Part shown: positions 25,256 to 33,905 of the stretch, in pieces
Layout: every line of letters starts with the position of its first letter
Position numbering within the stretch: position 1 is the first letter of the stretch
NCBI RefSeq assembly: GCF_018881925.1
Contig: NZ_JACVPL010000014.1
Location: 1 to 40,307 of the forward strand
Source of the DNA: Polynucleobacter sp. Latsch14-2
GTDB lineage: Bacteria > Pseudomonadota > Gammaproteobacteria > Burkholderiales > Burkholderiaceae
DNA: 40,307 bases
Reading direction: 5' to 3'
The notes under the pieces: generated by a model
Told to the model about the DNA's origin: nothing
Database searches by the model: none
What the model saw: only the letters and a program-made list of their open reading frames with translations
Program-made: the position numbers and the translations under genes

Positions 25256-25981
25256 TCAATTAAACAAGTGATAAATGATGGGAATAGCAACAGCGCTAAT
25301 CACACCATTCATTCCCATGGCTAAGCTCGCGTAAGTTCCGGCTTCAGGGTGGATGCTAAAGGCGCGGGATGTACCAATGCCATGCGCCCCAATACCAATC
25401 GCAAATCCTCTTTGCCACCACGCTTTCATCCCCAAGGCATTTAGGACAAAGGGCGCTAGGATAGCTCCCAAGATACCAGTAGTGACAGCAAAGATGGCGG
25501 TTAGTGTTGGCGATACCCCAATCCGTTCAGCAATCCCCATGGCAATCGGTGCGGTGACTGATTTGGGGTACATCGCACCAGTGATACTGGAGTCCGCCCC
25601 TAGTAGCGAGGCAATATTGACTGCGCTAAAAATAGACACTAGACCGCCAGCAATTAGGGAGAGTAATAGTGGAATAGATCTGCCTTTGAGGCTGGCTAGA
25701 CCTCGATATATGGGAATCGCCAAAGATACTGTGGCCGAACCCAATAAGAAGTGAATAAATTGAGCGCCTTCAAAGTAGCTCGAATAAGGCATATCAATTG
25801 CTTGGATGGTGCTCGCCACTAAAAGAATAGCAATAGCTACAGGATTGGCTAGCGGATTTTGTTTTGTAGATTTGTAAATCCACAGGCCAATTTGATAAGC
25901 GGCCAGAGTAATAAAGAGTGCAAAAAGAGGGCTACCTGAAAGGTAAACCCAAATCTCGACGATGGAATGCTTTTCACTCAT
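25256..25981 (-). CDS. lrgB: LrgB/CidB-family membrane protein
   Basis: Start ATG 25981 gives MSEKHSIVEIW and about 241 aa; a longer frame begins at 26011 inside lrgA. Multiple hydrophobic segments and the LrgB signature ITGAMYPKSVTAPIAMGIAERIG, then GIGAHGIGTSRAFSIHPEAGTYA late in the protein. Works with LrgA in holin-like or metabolite export (pyruvate or glycolate in some bacteria). Overlaps lrgA by eight bases. Confidence 0.9.
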   Translation of the reverse strand: MSEKHSIVEIWVYLSGSPLFALFITLAAYQIGLWIYKSTKQNPLANPVAIAILLVASTIQAIDMPYSSYFEGAQFIHFLLGSATVSLAIPIYRGLASLKGRSIPLLLSLIAGGLVSIFSAVNIASLLGADSSITGAMYPKSVTAPIAMGIAERIGVSPTLTAIFAVTTGILGAILAPFVLNALGMKAWWQRGFAIGIGAHGIGTSRAFSIHPEAGTYASLAMGMNGVISAVAIPIIYHLFN

Positions 25982-26321
25982 CGGATATCTTGCTGCTGAA
26001 GAAGCGCACAACTAGAGCGCTTGAGCCAATTGTGAGGACAACGCTGGTCACCAAAGCACAAACGATTGCGAGTGCATTGGCTTTGAGCTGGGGAAGAAAT
26101 AAGACCACTCCCACTGCGGCTGGGACGAATAAGAGTCCAAAGTATTGACTAAAACCATCGGCAACAAGCGCGAGGTGTTCGTCTACCCCTTTTCTCAATA
26201 CGAGCCAGATGACTAGCAAGACCAAACCAATCACGGGGCCCGGTAGGGTAGGTAGAGCAAAGCGAGAGATGATTTCCCCTAGGCTTTGAAATAACAGTAT
26301 TTGTACGAGTCCGGAGATCAT
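25974..26321 (-). CDS. lrgA: LrgA/CidA-family membrane protein
   Basis: A 115-aa protein with four hydrophobic segments and family blocks LPTLPGPVIGLVLLVIWL and FSQYFGLLFVPAAVGVVLF. It is encoded directly before lrgB on the same strand with overlapping ends, the conserved two-gene arrangement. Confidence 0.9.
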   Translation of the reverse strand: MISGLVQILLFQSLGEIISRFALPTLPGPVIGLVLLVIWLVLRKGVDEHLALVADGFSQYFGLLFVPAAVGVVLFLPQLKANALAIVCALVTSVVLTIGSSALVVRFFSSKISDE

Positions 26322-26448
26322 GGGGGAATCTTAACGCTCATCGATCTATGTTGCATAGCAATATATGGTTTTTTAGTTAAGATAAGCTCAAGAAAAGCAG
26401 AGGCATTTATCGATTGTCCCAATATAAAGAAACTTTAGGAGGGTGCTC

Positions 26449-26919
26449 ATGGCTATTTCATTGAGCTCAATGGGAATAAGGTATGCGCCCATAGTATTGT
26501 TACTCGCCATCCTTAGTTTTATTGCTCCCGTGCGTTCTCAGGTTTTGGGTAACGGTCTGCAGGTCGAACCTCTGACTACCTCTGCGGGTGATCCAGCGCG
26601 GGGTAGGGCTATTGTTGTGAGCAGGCAAACTGGCTTGTGTTTGTTGTGTCATAACGGGCCCTTTCCGGAGGAGCGCTTTCAGGGTAATTTGGCGCCCGAT
26701 TTAGGGGTGAGTAGCGCTAACTTATCGGCCGCACAATTGCGCGCACATATTGTTGATCCTAGCCGTTTTAATCCCGACACTATCATGCCAGCGTATTACA
26801 AAACCGAGCAACTGAACCGAGTTGGCCCAAAATGGATTGGGCAAACGATTTTAAGTGCGCAAGAAATCGAGGATATTGTTGCTTTTCTAGTGAATTTAAA
26901 TCAAACCTATCTTCAATGA
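26449..26919 (+). CDS. soxX: Sulfur oxidation monoheme cytochrome c SoxX
   Basis: 156 aa from ATG 26449, six bases after a strong AGGAGG (26437-26442); the upstream GTG 26443 abuts the site and is unlikely. Signal peptide (hydrophobic about 13-27), one heme motif CLLCH (64-68) in TGLCLLCHNGPFPEERFQGN, and a likely Met ligand in DTIMPAYYK (Met113). Partner of SoxA in the periplasmic c-type cytochrome that links thiosulfate to the SoxY carrier. First gene of soxXYZA. Confidence 0.9.
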   Translation: MAISLSSMGIRYAPIVLLLAILSFIAPVRSQVLGNGLQVEPLTTSAGDPARGRAIVVSRQTGLCLLCHNGPFPEERFQGNLAPDLGVSSANLSAAQLRAHIVDPSRFNPDTIMPAYYKTEQLNRVGPKWIGQTILSAQEIEDIVAFLVNLNQTYLQ

Positions 26920-26930
26920 ACGCATAAATA

Positions 26931-27395
26931 ATGAATCTGCAGAATGATCAACGCCGTCGCTGGCTATCAGTGCTGAGCTTTTTGAGCATTGGGGCTTGGT
27001 TAAATCCCAGGCTAGCTTTTGCCAAGAAGCCAGAGGCAATGGCAGCCATCGCGAAAATTGTTGGCTCTCAAACTCCGAAAGAGGGGCGCGTTAAATTGGT
27101 GATTCCGACATTAGTGGAAAACGGTAATCTAGTGCTACTAAAGGTTAGCGTAGAGAGTCCAATGACGGCGCAGGATTACGTCAAAGCAATTCATGTGATA
27201 GCAGAAGGCAACCCATTGCCGAATATCTTTAGCGCATTTTTAACGCCTCGCTCTGGCACTGCCAACATTACAACCCGTGTTCGCCTTGGAGAGAGTCAGC
27301 GTGTCTGGGCGATTGCGCAAATGAGTGATGGCAGTTTTTGGCAGGGATATGCAGATACGCTGGTGACTCTGTCTGCCTGTACGGAGTCGATATGA
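26931..27395 (+). CDS. soxY: SoxY-type sulfur carrier protein (non-canonical C terminus)
   Basis: A 154-aa SoxY-like protein with an N-terminal Tat-like or Sec signal (RRRWLSVLSFLSIGAWL) and the body IVGSQTPKEGRVKLVIPTLVENGNLVLLKVSVESPM, which is typical. SoxY normally ends in Gly-Gly-Cys-Gly-Gly, whose Cys on a flexible arm carries the sulfur intermediates. Here the end is TLSACTESI: a Cys (150) remains but without the Gly arm and four residues from the end. Stop overlaps the soxZ ATG (ATGA). Confidence 0.85.
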   Translation: MNLQNDQRRRWLSVLSFLSIGAWLNPRLAFAKKPEAMAAIAKIVGSQTPKEGRVKLVIPTLVENGNLVLLKVSVESPMTAQDYVKAIHVIAEGNPLPNIFSAFLTPRSGTANITTRVRLGESQRVWAIAQMSDGSFWQGYADTLVTLSACTESI

Positions 27396-27721
27396 GTAAG
27401 ACGTCCCGGACTTCTATCACCATGCCTGCGCAGGCCAAGAAAGATTCCATTATTGAGATCAGAGCGATTGCTCAGCATGACATGGAAACAGGGTATCGCT
27501 ATACCGATGCTGGCAAGCTGATACCAAGAGATATTATTCGGTTCTTCACCTGCCAATACAACGGTACAGAAATATTTAGAGCAGAATTTCATCCGGGGAC
27601 CGGGGCCAATCCATTGATTATTTTTACTACGATCGCCACAGAATCAGGAACCCTGCAATTTGAATGGCAAGGTGATGATGGTTATGAGGCGGTCAACCAA
27701 AGTCAAATCACTGTCACGTGA
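27392..27721 (+). CDS. soxZ: SoxZ, partner of the sulfur carrier
   Basis: 109 aa from ATG 27392 (MSKTSRTSITMPAQAKK), overlapping the soxY stop; a longer frame from 27338 lies within soxY. Family blocks: IIEIRAIAQHDMETGYR, IPRDIIRFFTCQYNG and the late FEWQGDDGYEA. SoxZ forms the heterodimer with SoxY. Its stop overlaps the soxA GTG. Confidence 0.9.
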   Translation: MSKTSRTSITMPAQAKKDSIIEIRAIAQHDMETGYRYTDAGKLIPRDIIRFFTCQYNGTEIFRAEFHPGTGANPLIIFTTIATESGTLQFEWQGDDGYEAVNQSQITVT

Positions 27722-28473
27722 AATCTTTTTTAGCTTTTACATTCTTGCTTGCGCTGCTATGGTCTTCAATAGGCTACGCTGCTAGGCAATCGAGCTACGA
27801 TCTAATGTCGCCCGAGAATCGGGCTATGCAAGATGATCCCAACTTAAACCCCGCGCAGTTTTGGGTGTTGGATGGCCAAAGCCTGTGGCAAGAGAAGGCT
27901 GGTAAGCTTAATATTTCCTGCGCCTCTTGCCATGGTGATTCTGGACACTCAATGCGTGGTGTTGCAGTCCGTCTTCCAAAAATGTCGCAAGGCAAACTAC
28001 AAACGCTTGAAGGTCAAATCAATCAATGTCGAGTTTCTAGGCAGCATGCTGCGGCATTGACTTACGAGAGTAAAGAATTGCTCGCTTTAACGGCATTTGT
28101 GGGAACCCAATCTAAGGGTCTTCCCATTGTCGTCAGTGAGACTTCGGCGAATAAGGTTCCTTTGCAAAAGGGGCGCCAGTGGTTCTATACCAGAATGGGG
28201 CAACTCAATCTCTCTTGTGCGCAATGCCATGAAGATCGTGCTGGATTAAAGTTAGGTGGCAGTGTAATACCGCAAGCTCATCCAACTGCTTATCCTATTT
28301 ATCGTCTTGAGTGGCAGGGTCTGGGTTCTTTGCAGCGAAGATTACGCAACTGCATGAGCGGGGTGAGGGCTCAGCAGTTTGAATATGGTTCGCCAGAAAT
28401 GGCGCAGCTAGAACTATTTCTGATGTGGCGTGCTCGGGGGATGACCTTAGAGTCTCCAGGCGTGAGACCTTAA
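27718..28473 (+). CDS. soxA: Sulfur oxidation c-type cytochrome SoxA (diheme type)
   Basis: 251 aa with GTG start overlapping the soxZ stop. Signal peptide at residues 1-21; heme motifs CASCH (68-72) and CAQCH (167-171); active-site cysteine candidate Cys212 in NCMSGVRAQQFEYGSPEM, the conserved SoxA segment. With SoxX it would attach thiosulfate to SoxYZ. No soxB or soxCD follows; the next gene is purU on the opposite strand. Confidence 0.92.
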   Translation: MKSFLAFTFLLALLWSSIGYAARQSSYDLMSPENRAMQDDPNLNPAQFWVLDGQSLWQEKAGKLNISCASCHGDSGHSMRGVAVRLPKMSQGKLQTLEGQINQCRVSRQHAAALTYESKELLALTAFVGTQSKGLPIVVSETSANKVPLQKGRQWFYTRMGQLNLSCAQCHEDRAGLKLGGSVIPQAHPTAYPIYRLEWQGLGSLQRRLRNCMSGVRAQQFEYGSPEMAQLELFLMWRARGMTLESPGVRP

Positions 28474-28495
28474 TCCTTTGCAGGTAAGCGATTAT

Positions 28496-29350
28496 CTAAT
28501 CCGAGAAGACAACTGAGGTTGTGCCATTAATCAACACGCGGTCGTACAGGTAGTAACGCAGGGCGCGAGATAAAACGGTGCGCTCCAAGTCTCGACCTTT
28601 GCGTACCAAATCTTCTGGAGTATCGCCGTGGGTCACGCGGGTGACGTCTTGCTCAATAATAGGACCCTCATCCAAATCACTTGTTACAAAGTGAGCTGTT
28701 GCGCCTATTAGCTTGATACCACGTGCATGCGCCTGATGATATGGCTTAGCACCCTTAAAGCTGGGTAAGAAGGAATGATGTACGTTAATGCAGCGACCAG
28801 ATAACTTGGTGGACAGATCATCTGACAAAATCTGCATATAGCGCGCCAAGATCACCATATCAACTTTGGATTCGGTAACAATCTCCAATAACTTTGCTTC
28901 TTGCGCCGGTTTGGTTTGGGGTGTGACGGGTAGGTGATAAAACGGAATATCAGCGAAGTCGATGCTGGAGTACACCTCACGTGGATGATTGGAAACAATG
29001 CCGCAAATGATCATGGGTAATTCACCAATACGCCAGCGGTAGAGAAGGTCTACCAGACAATGATCTAATTTAGAGGCCATAATTAAGACACGTTTCAAGT
29101 CTTTCACCGCGCGTAAGTTCCAATTGAGCTCAAAACGCTTGGCAATTTCAACGAAACCTTTTCTCAAGGTTTCGGCATCAACTGCACAACTAAAGCTCAC
29201 ACGCATAAAAAAGCGTTTGGAATCTTTGTCATCAAATTGCTGGGCTTCCTCAATATCGCCGCCAGCTTGATAGATATAAGTAGAGACAGCGGCAACAATG
29301 CCTGGGCGATTAGGGCAGGTGAGGGTAAGGTAATAATTTTCTTGGTTCAT
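28496..29350 (-). CDS. purU: Formyltetrahydrofolate deformylase PurU
   Basis: Releases formate from 10-formyl-THF. 284 aa: N-terminal ACT domain (YLTLTCPNRPGIVAAVSTYI), then the formyltransferase-type hydrolase domain with SNHPREV, NVHHSFLPSFKGAKPYHQA and GATAHFVTSDLDEGPIIEQD, including the catalytic Asn-His-Asp set. Convergent with soxA, 22 bases apart. Confidence 0.95.
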   Translation of the reverse strand: MNQENYYLTLTCPNRPGIVAAVSTYIYQAGGDIEEAQQFDDKDSKRFFMRVSFSCAVDAETLRKGFVEIAKRFELNWNLRAVKDLKRVLIMASKLDHCLVDLLYRWRIGELPMIICGIVSNHPREVYSSIDFADIPFYHLPVTPQTKPAQEAKLLEIVTESKVDMVILARYMQILSDDLSTKLSGRCINVHHSFLPSFKGAKPYHQAHARGIKLIGATAHFVTSDLDEGPIIEQDVTRVTHGDTPEDLVRKGRDLERTVLSRALRYYLYDRVLINGTTSVVFSD

Positions 29351-29444
29351 GTCTCAAGCTCAAAAGTATTGCGTATAAATGCTGATTTTAGACTGTTGAG
29401 CAGGCTTGCTGTCCTAATGGGGAGGTAGGCGGGTTTGCTAGGCC

Positions 29445-29837
29445 CTATTTAGCGGGCGCATCCGCCTTATCTGCTGGCCCTAAATAGACTTCACTTTTAT
29501 CGTTAATGGTGGGGATTGGTACGTCTTCACAGATCGGTTTTGGGCCCACAACATTTAAAAAACTACATTCTTTTTTGGTGGCAGCCGATGCTGCGTGCTC
29601 CAAAGGGGATTTGCCGGTGGCAGCGGTTGAAACAATGCTGGTGGCAGTCATTGGGTTGGCCACTGCCGCCGTCGTAGCGGCAGTACCAACAGAGCTTGCG
29701 GCTGCGGTACCAGAGCTTCCTAGTGCAGCTAGCGGCGCAATACAGCTAGCCAGGAAAACTGGACAAAAAATAAGAGGCCAAATCCAAGGGGAAGGACCTT
29801 TCAGGGAAAGATAGGTTTTATTTAGCTTTGCAGACAA
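29445..29837 (-). CDS. Putative small lipoprotein, unknown function
   Basis: The frame contains a lipoprotein-type signal (PLIFCPVFLASC; lipobox LASC) followed by an Ala/Thr/Ser-rich spacer and a tail ending DKADAPAK. The start is uncertain: an ATG at 29909 would overlap the upstream gene by 92 bases, whereas TTG at 29837 gives about 20 bases of overlap and a better-sized signal peptide, so I use that. Low-complexity Ala-rich middle. Not recognised as a known family. Confidence 0.5.
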   Translation of the reverse strand: MSAKLNKTYLSLKGPSPWIWPLIFCPVFLASCIAPLAALGSSGTAAASSVGTAATTAAVANPMTATSIVSTAATGKSPLEHAASAATKKECSFLNVVGPKPICEDVPIPTINDKSEVYLGPADKADAPAK

Positions 29838-30228
29838 CGTTGTATACCCCGGCAGCCCAATGACCTTTAGGTATAGCTTCATAAACGCTATCAGGCGTTT
29901 GCTGATCAATCAGAACTTTGCCTGAGCCTTTGTTGCCTGTAAATACTTTGAACTCCAGTGGGCGGTATTTAGCATTACTGCAATCAAATTCATTTAGACC
30001 AATGATGGAGTTAACTGGTTCTTTGGTCTTAGGATCTTCACCTGGCTTCTTGAAATCGAGCATCGACAAGATTTGCGCTGTAGTACTACTAGATTGCAAT
30101 GTCGCAGTGTCTACCGAAATCGTTGACTGTTCATTTTGACCAATCTCTGTCCATGCCGCCAATACATTGCTTGCTGACAGTGCGATAAGTCCAGTAATGA
30201 TGGCATTTAGGATGGGGAGTTTTTTCAT
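29818..30228 (-). CDS. Surface-adhesin protein E-like exported protein
   Basis: 136 aa with a signal peptide (ILNAIITGLIALSASNVLAA) and a small domain WTEIGQNEQSTISVDTATLQ, MLDFKKPGEDP, GLNEFDCSNAKYRPLEF that resembles the surface-adhesin E-type domain common in small exported proteobacterial proteins. Function in this organism unknown. Probably co-transcribed with the downstream lipoprotein frame. Confidence 0.65.
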   Translation of the reverse strand: MKKLPILNAIITGLIALSASNVLAAWTEIGQNEQSTISVDTATLQSSSTTAQILSMLDFKKPGEDPKTKEPVNSIIGLNEFDCSNAKYRPLEFKVFTGNKGSGKVLIDQQTPDSVYEAIPKGHWAAGVYNVVCKAK

Positions 30229-30294
30229 TGTTGCTATATTCCTGTTTTGTAACTATGAGCAATTTGCTAATAAACCATTCTAAACGGCTTGAGT

Positions 30295-32769
30295 TTACTT
30301 TTGTTTATTCGTGAGCTCAAGTTGTCGCTCAACCTTTTCTGGCTTCATTTGTAGAGCTAGATACTCATTTTTAGCCCACAGTGGGAGCATGTTTCGATAG
30401 AGCTTACTCTGTACCCAGCCCGATTGGCCGGATTGGTAAATGAAGGCAGATTTTTCTAAATCAGCCAAGTCATAAATAGTCCGTAGGCTAGGCGCCTGTT
30501 TAGTTTCGAAGGGATTGCCTGCTTGGAGTAATTCAAGTCGTCCAACATTGACAGTGAAGCTATCCCCTGGAAAAGGCGTTTCCAAATTGAAAAAATAACC
30601 CAATAGGGGAATGCCACCAAAGGGGCGATGCTCTGAGTAGGCGACATGTCCTTTACCCCAAGACCACTTACTTGGGTCACTGCCGTAGCGTTGACTTAAT
30701 TGATTCAAGGCTTTATCAAAAGCATCGTTTGAAGACTCTGCGCAGGTTTCAATTTTTGGGGTTCCGGGGATGTCGCACCAAGGACTATTCGGATTAGCGA
30801 GTTGAAGCATTAAGGGGGTCCTAAAATTTCTAGCCCCATAATTTTCAGTGAATAAGTAGCTTAGGCGCGAAAAAACATTGCGAGTGAATTGATCAGCCCA
30901 GGCATTAAAAATAAGCGCCCCAGCACTATCGATACGCATGTCACCATCAAAATCTTTAGCAATTATTAGGGCGGCTGGAGCTAATGGATGACTTGATTGG
31001 CTTGCCTTGAAAAGATCAAGTAATTGTAAGGCTCCGAGGGAGAGCGTATCACCTTGCATAGTTTTCATGGAGTTGAAATCGTGCCGCTCTTTAGCCTGAA
31101 TCAGTTGAACAATACGGTCATAGCGTGTCGGCAAATCCCAATCGGCTGTAAGTGGGTTTGGATCATTGCTGGCGATGATGGGTTGATTGGCTGTTGCAAT
31201 CCATCCTTGCTCGGGATTGTTGCTAGCAGGGAGTTGTTCAAATGGAACATAGCCTGTCCAGTCGTATTGCTTATCCCAACCCAGTGCTGGCGTTACCCCA
31301 TAAAGACCTTGGTGCAGTACCCTCTTGGGCGCTACACCAGCAGCCTGATAACTAATGTTGCCGTCTAGGTCGGCCATCACCACATTTTGCATGGGGGCGT
31401 AGTTTTTATGGAGTGCTTTTTTGAAACCATCCAAATCCTCTGCCCGATTCATTTCCATCAGACCTGCGACTGATTGATTTTCAATATCAAGAGCCGTCCA
31501 GCGTAAAGCCAGCGCAAATTTTTCAGTATTAATCGCTCGTTTTGCGCGAGAGTAAGCATCGGATATCACTGGGCCATGCCTAGTTTCTTTTACCAGGAAG
31601 CGGAGCGGTGGGGCACCTTTAATCTCAATCATTTCTTGGCGAACTTTAAAGGGTAGCGGGCCATCTGGTCCGCGGTACATGCCAGGAGACTTAGCATCGA
31701 GTTGCTCGATATATAAATCTTGAACATCAGGATTGGTGTTTGTAAAACTCCAGGCATATTTATCCGTTCTACCTAAGATCACCGCTGGTATTCCGGGAAG
31801 CGTTCCACCAATAACATTTAAGCCTGGGGCTTCAAGGTGGGCAAAGTACCATACCGCGGGCGTTGATAAACCTAAATGAGGATCATTTGCCAATAAAGGT
31901 TTGCCGCTGACAGTGCGCTTCCCGCTCAGCGCCCAATTGTTTGAGCCAATACCATCTTTTCCACCAGGAAGATCATTGGTGGAGAGTGCCGACAATTCAT
32001 TGGGTGGCAGCTGATTGGATTTGCTTTGCAGACTAGGTCTAGCAGTGTTAAATACTTTGTTATCTTGATACATTTTTGCAAAGTCGACGCGCGTCACTGG
32101 GTCGCCAGCAACAAACGGCGGTAGAACTTGCCAAACCTGCTCGGTTGTTAAGAATTGAGAGAGCTCTAGCCGTTGCAATTCTTTTTGCCAGTTGCCACCC
32201 AAATCCAAGGCCATCATCAGCATCCAAGCTACGCTATCCGAGGGAGACCAGTAGCCAGGTTTAGAGCCAGTTAAAAAATACTCAAGAGGCAAAGCCCAAC
32301 CCAGTTGCGCGTTGCCAGCATTAACACCATCGGCATAAGCTTGGAGTAAACGTTTGGCAGCAATAGGGTAACGATCAAGCTGTTTTTCAGCGGCATGCTT
32401 AATCCCCAGTGTGCGCATAAATCGATCGATTGCGACGCTTTCTGATCCAAGAATCTCTGACAGTCGACCGCTAGCGAGACGACGATTCATTTCCATTTGC
32501 CATGAGCGCTCAGTGGCGTGAAGGTAACCTAAGGCAAAGAGGGCGTCGCTAGGGCTACTGGCCTTGATGTGTGGAACATCGCTCTCGTCAAATGTGATAA
32601 CTACCGAGTCCCCAAGGGTCTTGATGACCTGCCTGCCAGAAATAGTGGTCTTCGCTGACAGAAGATAGGTCATGCAGACTACTGCTAGTAAAAATGCCAG
32701 CCCACCACCAGTCCATAGGGCTCCCCGAATGACTGGGCGCAGCCCTTGAATTTTGGTCAGAAATCTCAT
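30295..32769 (-). CDS. Penicillin acylase family protein (N-terminal nucleophile amidase)
   Basis: 824 aa with an N-terminal membrane anchor or signal (hydrophobic about 21-38). Beta-lactam/acyl-homoserine-lactone acylase hallmarks: DESDVPHIKASSPSDALFALGYLHATERSWQM early, spacer region, and the autoprocessing site GSNNWALSG with Ser276 as the new N-terminal nucleophile; LANDPHLGL and YAWSFTNTNPDVQDLYIEQ follow. Likely exported and cleaved into alpha and beta chains. Substrate could be AHL signals, acylated amino acids or beta-lactams; motifs alone do not decide. Confidence 0.9.
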   Translation of the reverse strand: MRFLTKIQGLRPVIRGALWTGGGLAFLLAVVCMTYLLSAKTTISGRQVIKTLGDSVVITFDESDVPHIKASSPSDALFALGYLHATERSWQMEMNRRLASGRLSEILGSESVAIDRFMRTLGIKHAAEKQLDRYPIAAKRLLQAYADGVNAGNAQLGWALPLEYFLTGSKPGYWSPSDSVAWMLMMALDLGGNWQKELQRLELSQFLTTEQVWQVLPPFVAGDPVTRVDFAKMYQDNKVFNTARPSLQSKSNQLPPNELSALSTNDLPGGKDGIGSNNWALSGKRTVSGKPLLANDPHLGLSTPAVWYFAHLEAPGLNVIGGTLPGIPAVILGRTDKYAWSFTNTNPDVQDLYIEQLDAKSPGMYRGPDGPLPFKVRQEMIEIKGAPPLRFLVKETRHGPVISDAYSRAKRAINTEKFALALRWTALDIENQSVAGLMEMNRAEDLDGFKKALHKNYAPMQNVVMADLDGNISYQAAGVAPKRVLHQGLYGVTPALGWDKQYDWTGYVPFEQLPASNNPEQGWIATANQPIIASNDPNPLTADWDLPTRYDRIVQLIQAKERHDFNSMKTMQGDTLSLGALQLLDLFKASQSSHPLAPAALIIAKDFDGDMRIDSAGALIFNAWADQFTRNVFSRLSYLFTENYGARNFRTPLMLQLANPNSPWCDIPGTPKIETCAESSNDAFDKALNQLSQRYGSDPSKWSWGKGHVAYSEHRPFGGIPLLGYFFNLETPFPGDSFTVNVGRLELLQAGNPFETKQAPSLRTIYDLADLEKSAFIYQSGQSGWVQSKLYRNMLPLWAKNEYLALQMKPEKVERQLELTNKQK

Positions 32770-32804
32770 GGCAACAGTTTAGCCGTTTTGGCTGTATGCC
32801 CTCT

Positions 32805-32824
32805 AGCACCCAAGCAGGGGTGCT
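32805..32824. repeat. Inverted repeat between acylase gene and tRNA-Leu
   Basis: AGCACCC and GGGTGCT, seven perfect pairs around a six-base loop, no T-run on either side. It lies upstream of the acylase start, so may be a regulatory hairpin or an operator; nothing more can be said. Confidence 0.35.
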
Positions 32825-32902
32825 TCCGGGTCAATAGCGCCCCCGCATGCTAAAATTTTGCTTGTCTTGATTTATATAGCGCGGCAGTTACTGTTAGTGC
32901 GA

Positions 32903-32991
32903 GCCCGAGTGGTGAAATCGGTAGACACAGCAGATTTAAAATCTGCCGACTCAAAAAAGTCGTGCCGGTTCGATTCCGGCCTCGGGCACCA
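32903..32991 (+). tRNA. tRNA-Leu (TAA)
   Basis: Class II tRNA: acceptor GCCCGAG pairs with CTCGGGC, D-arm GTGGTGAAATCGGTAGAC, anticodon stem CAGAT/ATCTG around TTAAA giving TAA, long variable arm (CCGACTC AAAAAAGTCG region), T-arm GCCGGTTCGATTCCGGC, encoded CCA at 32989-32991. Confidence 0.95.
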
Positions 32992-32996
32992 GTTTT

Positions 32997-33479
32997 ATGA
33001 AATCTATTCGTCTATTCCACACATCGCATCTATTGTTGGGGCTGCTAGCCCTTACTATTCCCGCCTGCTTTGTTAGCGCAGAAACCATCATTCTCAATTG
33101 CATGCGAGTTGAGCGTGACCTGACTGAAGAGTATGTGATGAAAGTCGTTTCGCCGATGGAGGGTTCTAAGGGCTCCAAAGGCAAAGTGTATTTTGATGAG
33201 CGCGATTTAGATCAGATTGGGAGTGATGGGCGTCAAGAGGTAAAAAATGTTTCCATTACTAAAGATAAGATTTCTTTTTTAACGGACACCTCTTTCCCGC
33301 CAGAGGAATTTGATGGTGTGCGCTATGCTGCTGGCACTGTTGTCTCTCTCACTACAATTTCTAGAGTCAGCGGTGAATTAAAAAAGATTGAAACGATTAA
33401 AGGTGGATTCTTGGCAACCACCATGGGTGAGGGTACAAAATCATATACAGAGAAGTGCTCACCCATTAAGGGTAATTAA
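32997..33479 (+). CDS. Exported protein of unknown function
   Basis: 160 aa with a signal peptide (SHLLLGLLALTIPACFVSA) and a body of short strands (ETIILNCMRVERDLTEEYV, KVYFDERDLDQI). The ATG is five bases after the tRNA-Leu CCA end, so there is no room for a separate promoter and no clear Shine-Dalgarno; it probably depends on read-through from the tRNA. A later in-frame start would lose the signal peptide. Family not recognised. Confidence 0.65.
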   Translation: MKSIRLFHTSHLLLGLLALTIPACFVSAETIILNCMRVERDLTEEYVMKVVSPMEGSKGSKGKVYFDERDLDQIGSDGRQEVKNVSITKDKISFLTDTSFPPEEFDGVRYAAGTVVSLTTISRVSGELKKIETIKGGFLATTMGEGTKSYTEKCSPIKGN

Positions 33480-33489
33480 GTGAGTTAGC

Positions 33490-33903
33490 CTAGTCTGGCT
33501 CTGTTACAAAGCCTAACTTAGTAAGGCCGGCTCGACGTGAGGCGGCAAGCACTTGCGCAACATACTCATATTTGACGGACTTATCTGCGCGTAAATTCAC
33601 CTCGGGTTGAGGGTCCTTTTGAGCGGCTTTTTCGGCATAGCCATCAAAAGTCTTTAAGTCAATCGCTGAGCTATTCCAAAAAATTTGGCCCTTGGCATCA
33701 ATTGATAGTTGCACCGACTCAGGCTTCACTTCATTGCGGACGCTATTAGCCTTAGGCAATTCAATTTTTACAGCTTGCTGAATTACTGGCAATGTAATCA
33801 TGAAGATGATCAGCAAGACCAACATGACATCCACCATTGGCGTCATGTTGATTTCAGCCATGATGCCTTCTTCGTTCTGGTCATCCTGCATATGAAATGA
33901 CAT
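33490..33903 (-). CDS. exbD: ExbD/TolR family biopolymer transport protein
   Basis: 137 aa: short cytoplasmic start, one transmembrane segment (MVDVMLVLLIIFMITLPV) with the conserved Asp in NMTPMVDVMLV, and a periplasmic domain ending ASRRAGLTKLGFVTEPD. Part of the proton-driven energiser for TonB. Two bases after exbB, last of murI-tonB-exbB-exbD on the minus strand. Confidence 0.9.
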   Translation of the reverse strand: MSFHMQDDQNEEGIMAEINMTPMVDVMLVLLIIFMITLPVIQQAVKIELPKANSVRNEVKPESVQLSIDAKGQIFWNSSAIDLKTFDGYAEKAAQKDPQPEVNLRADKSVKYEYVAQVLAASRRAGLTKLGFVTEPD

Positions 33904-33905
33904 AC

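Noticed and set aside
25353..25754. 133-aa plus-strand open frame
   Set aside because: Lies wholly inside lrgB on the other strand and has no family resemblance; a shadow of a membrane-protein gene.
29506..29814. 102-aa plus-strand Ala/Val-rich open frame
   Set aside because: Mirror of the Ala-rich lipoprotein frame on the minus strand; the minus frame has a lipobox, this one has no start context.
32951..33184. Minus-strand open frame ending VPEAGIEPARLF
   Set aside because: Overlaps tRNA-Leu on the opposite strand and the exported-protein gene; the C-terminal phrase is the usual artefact of translating a tRNA backwards.
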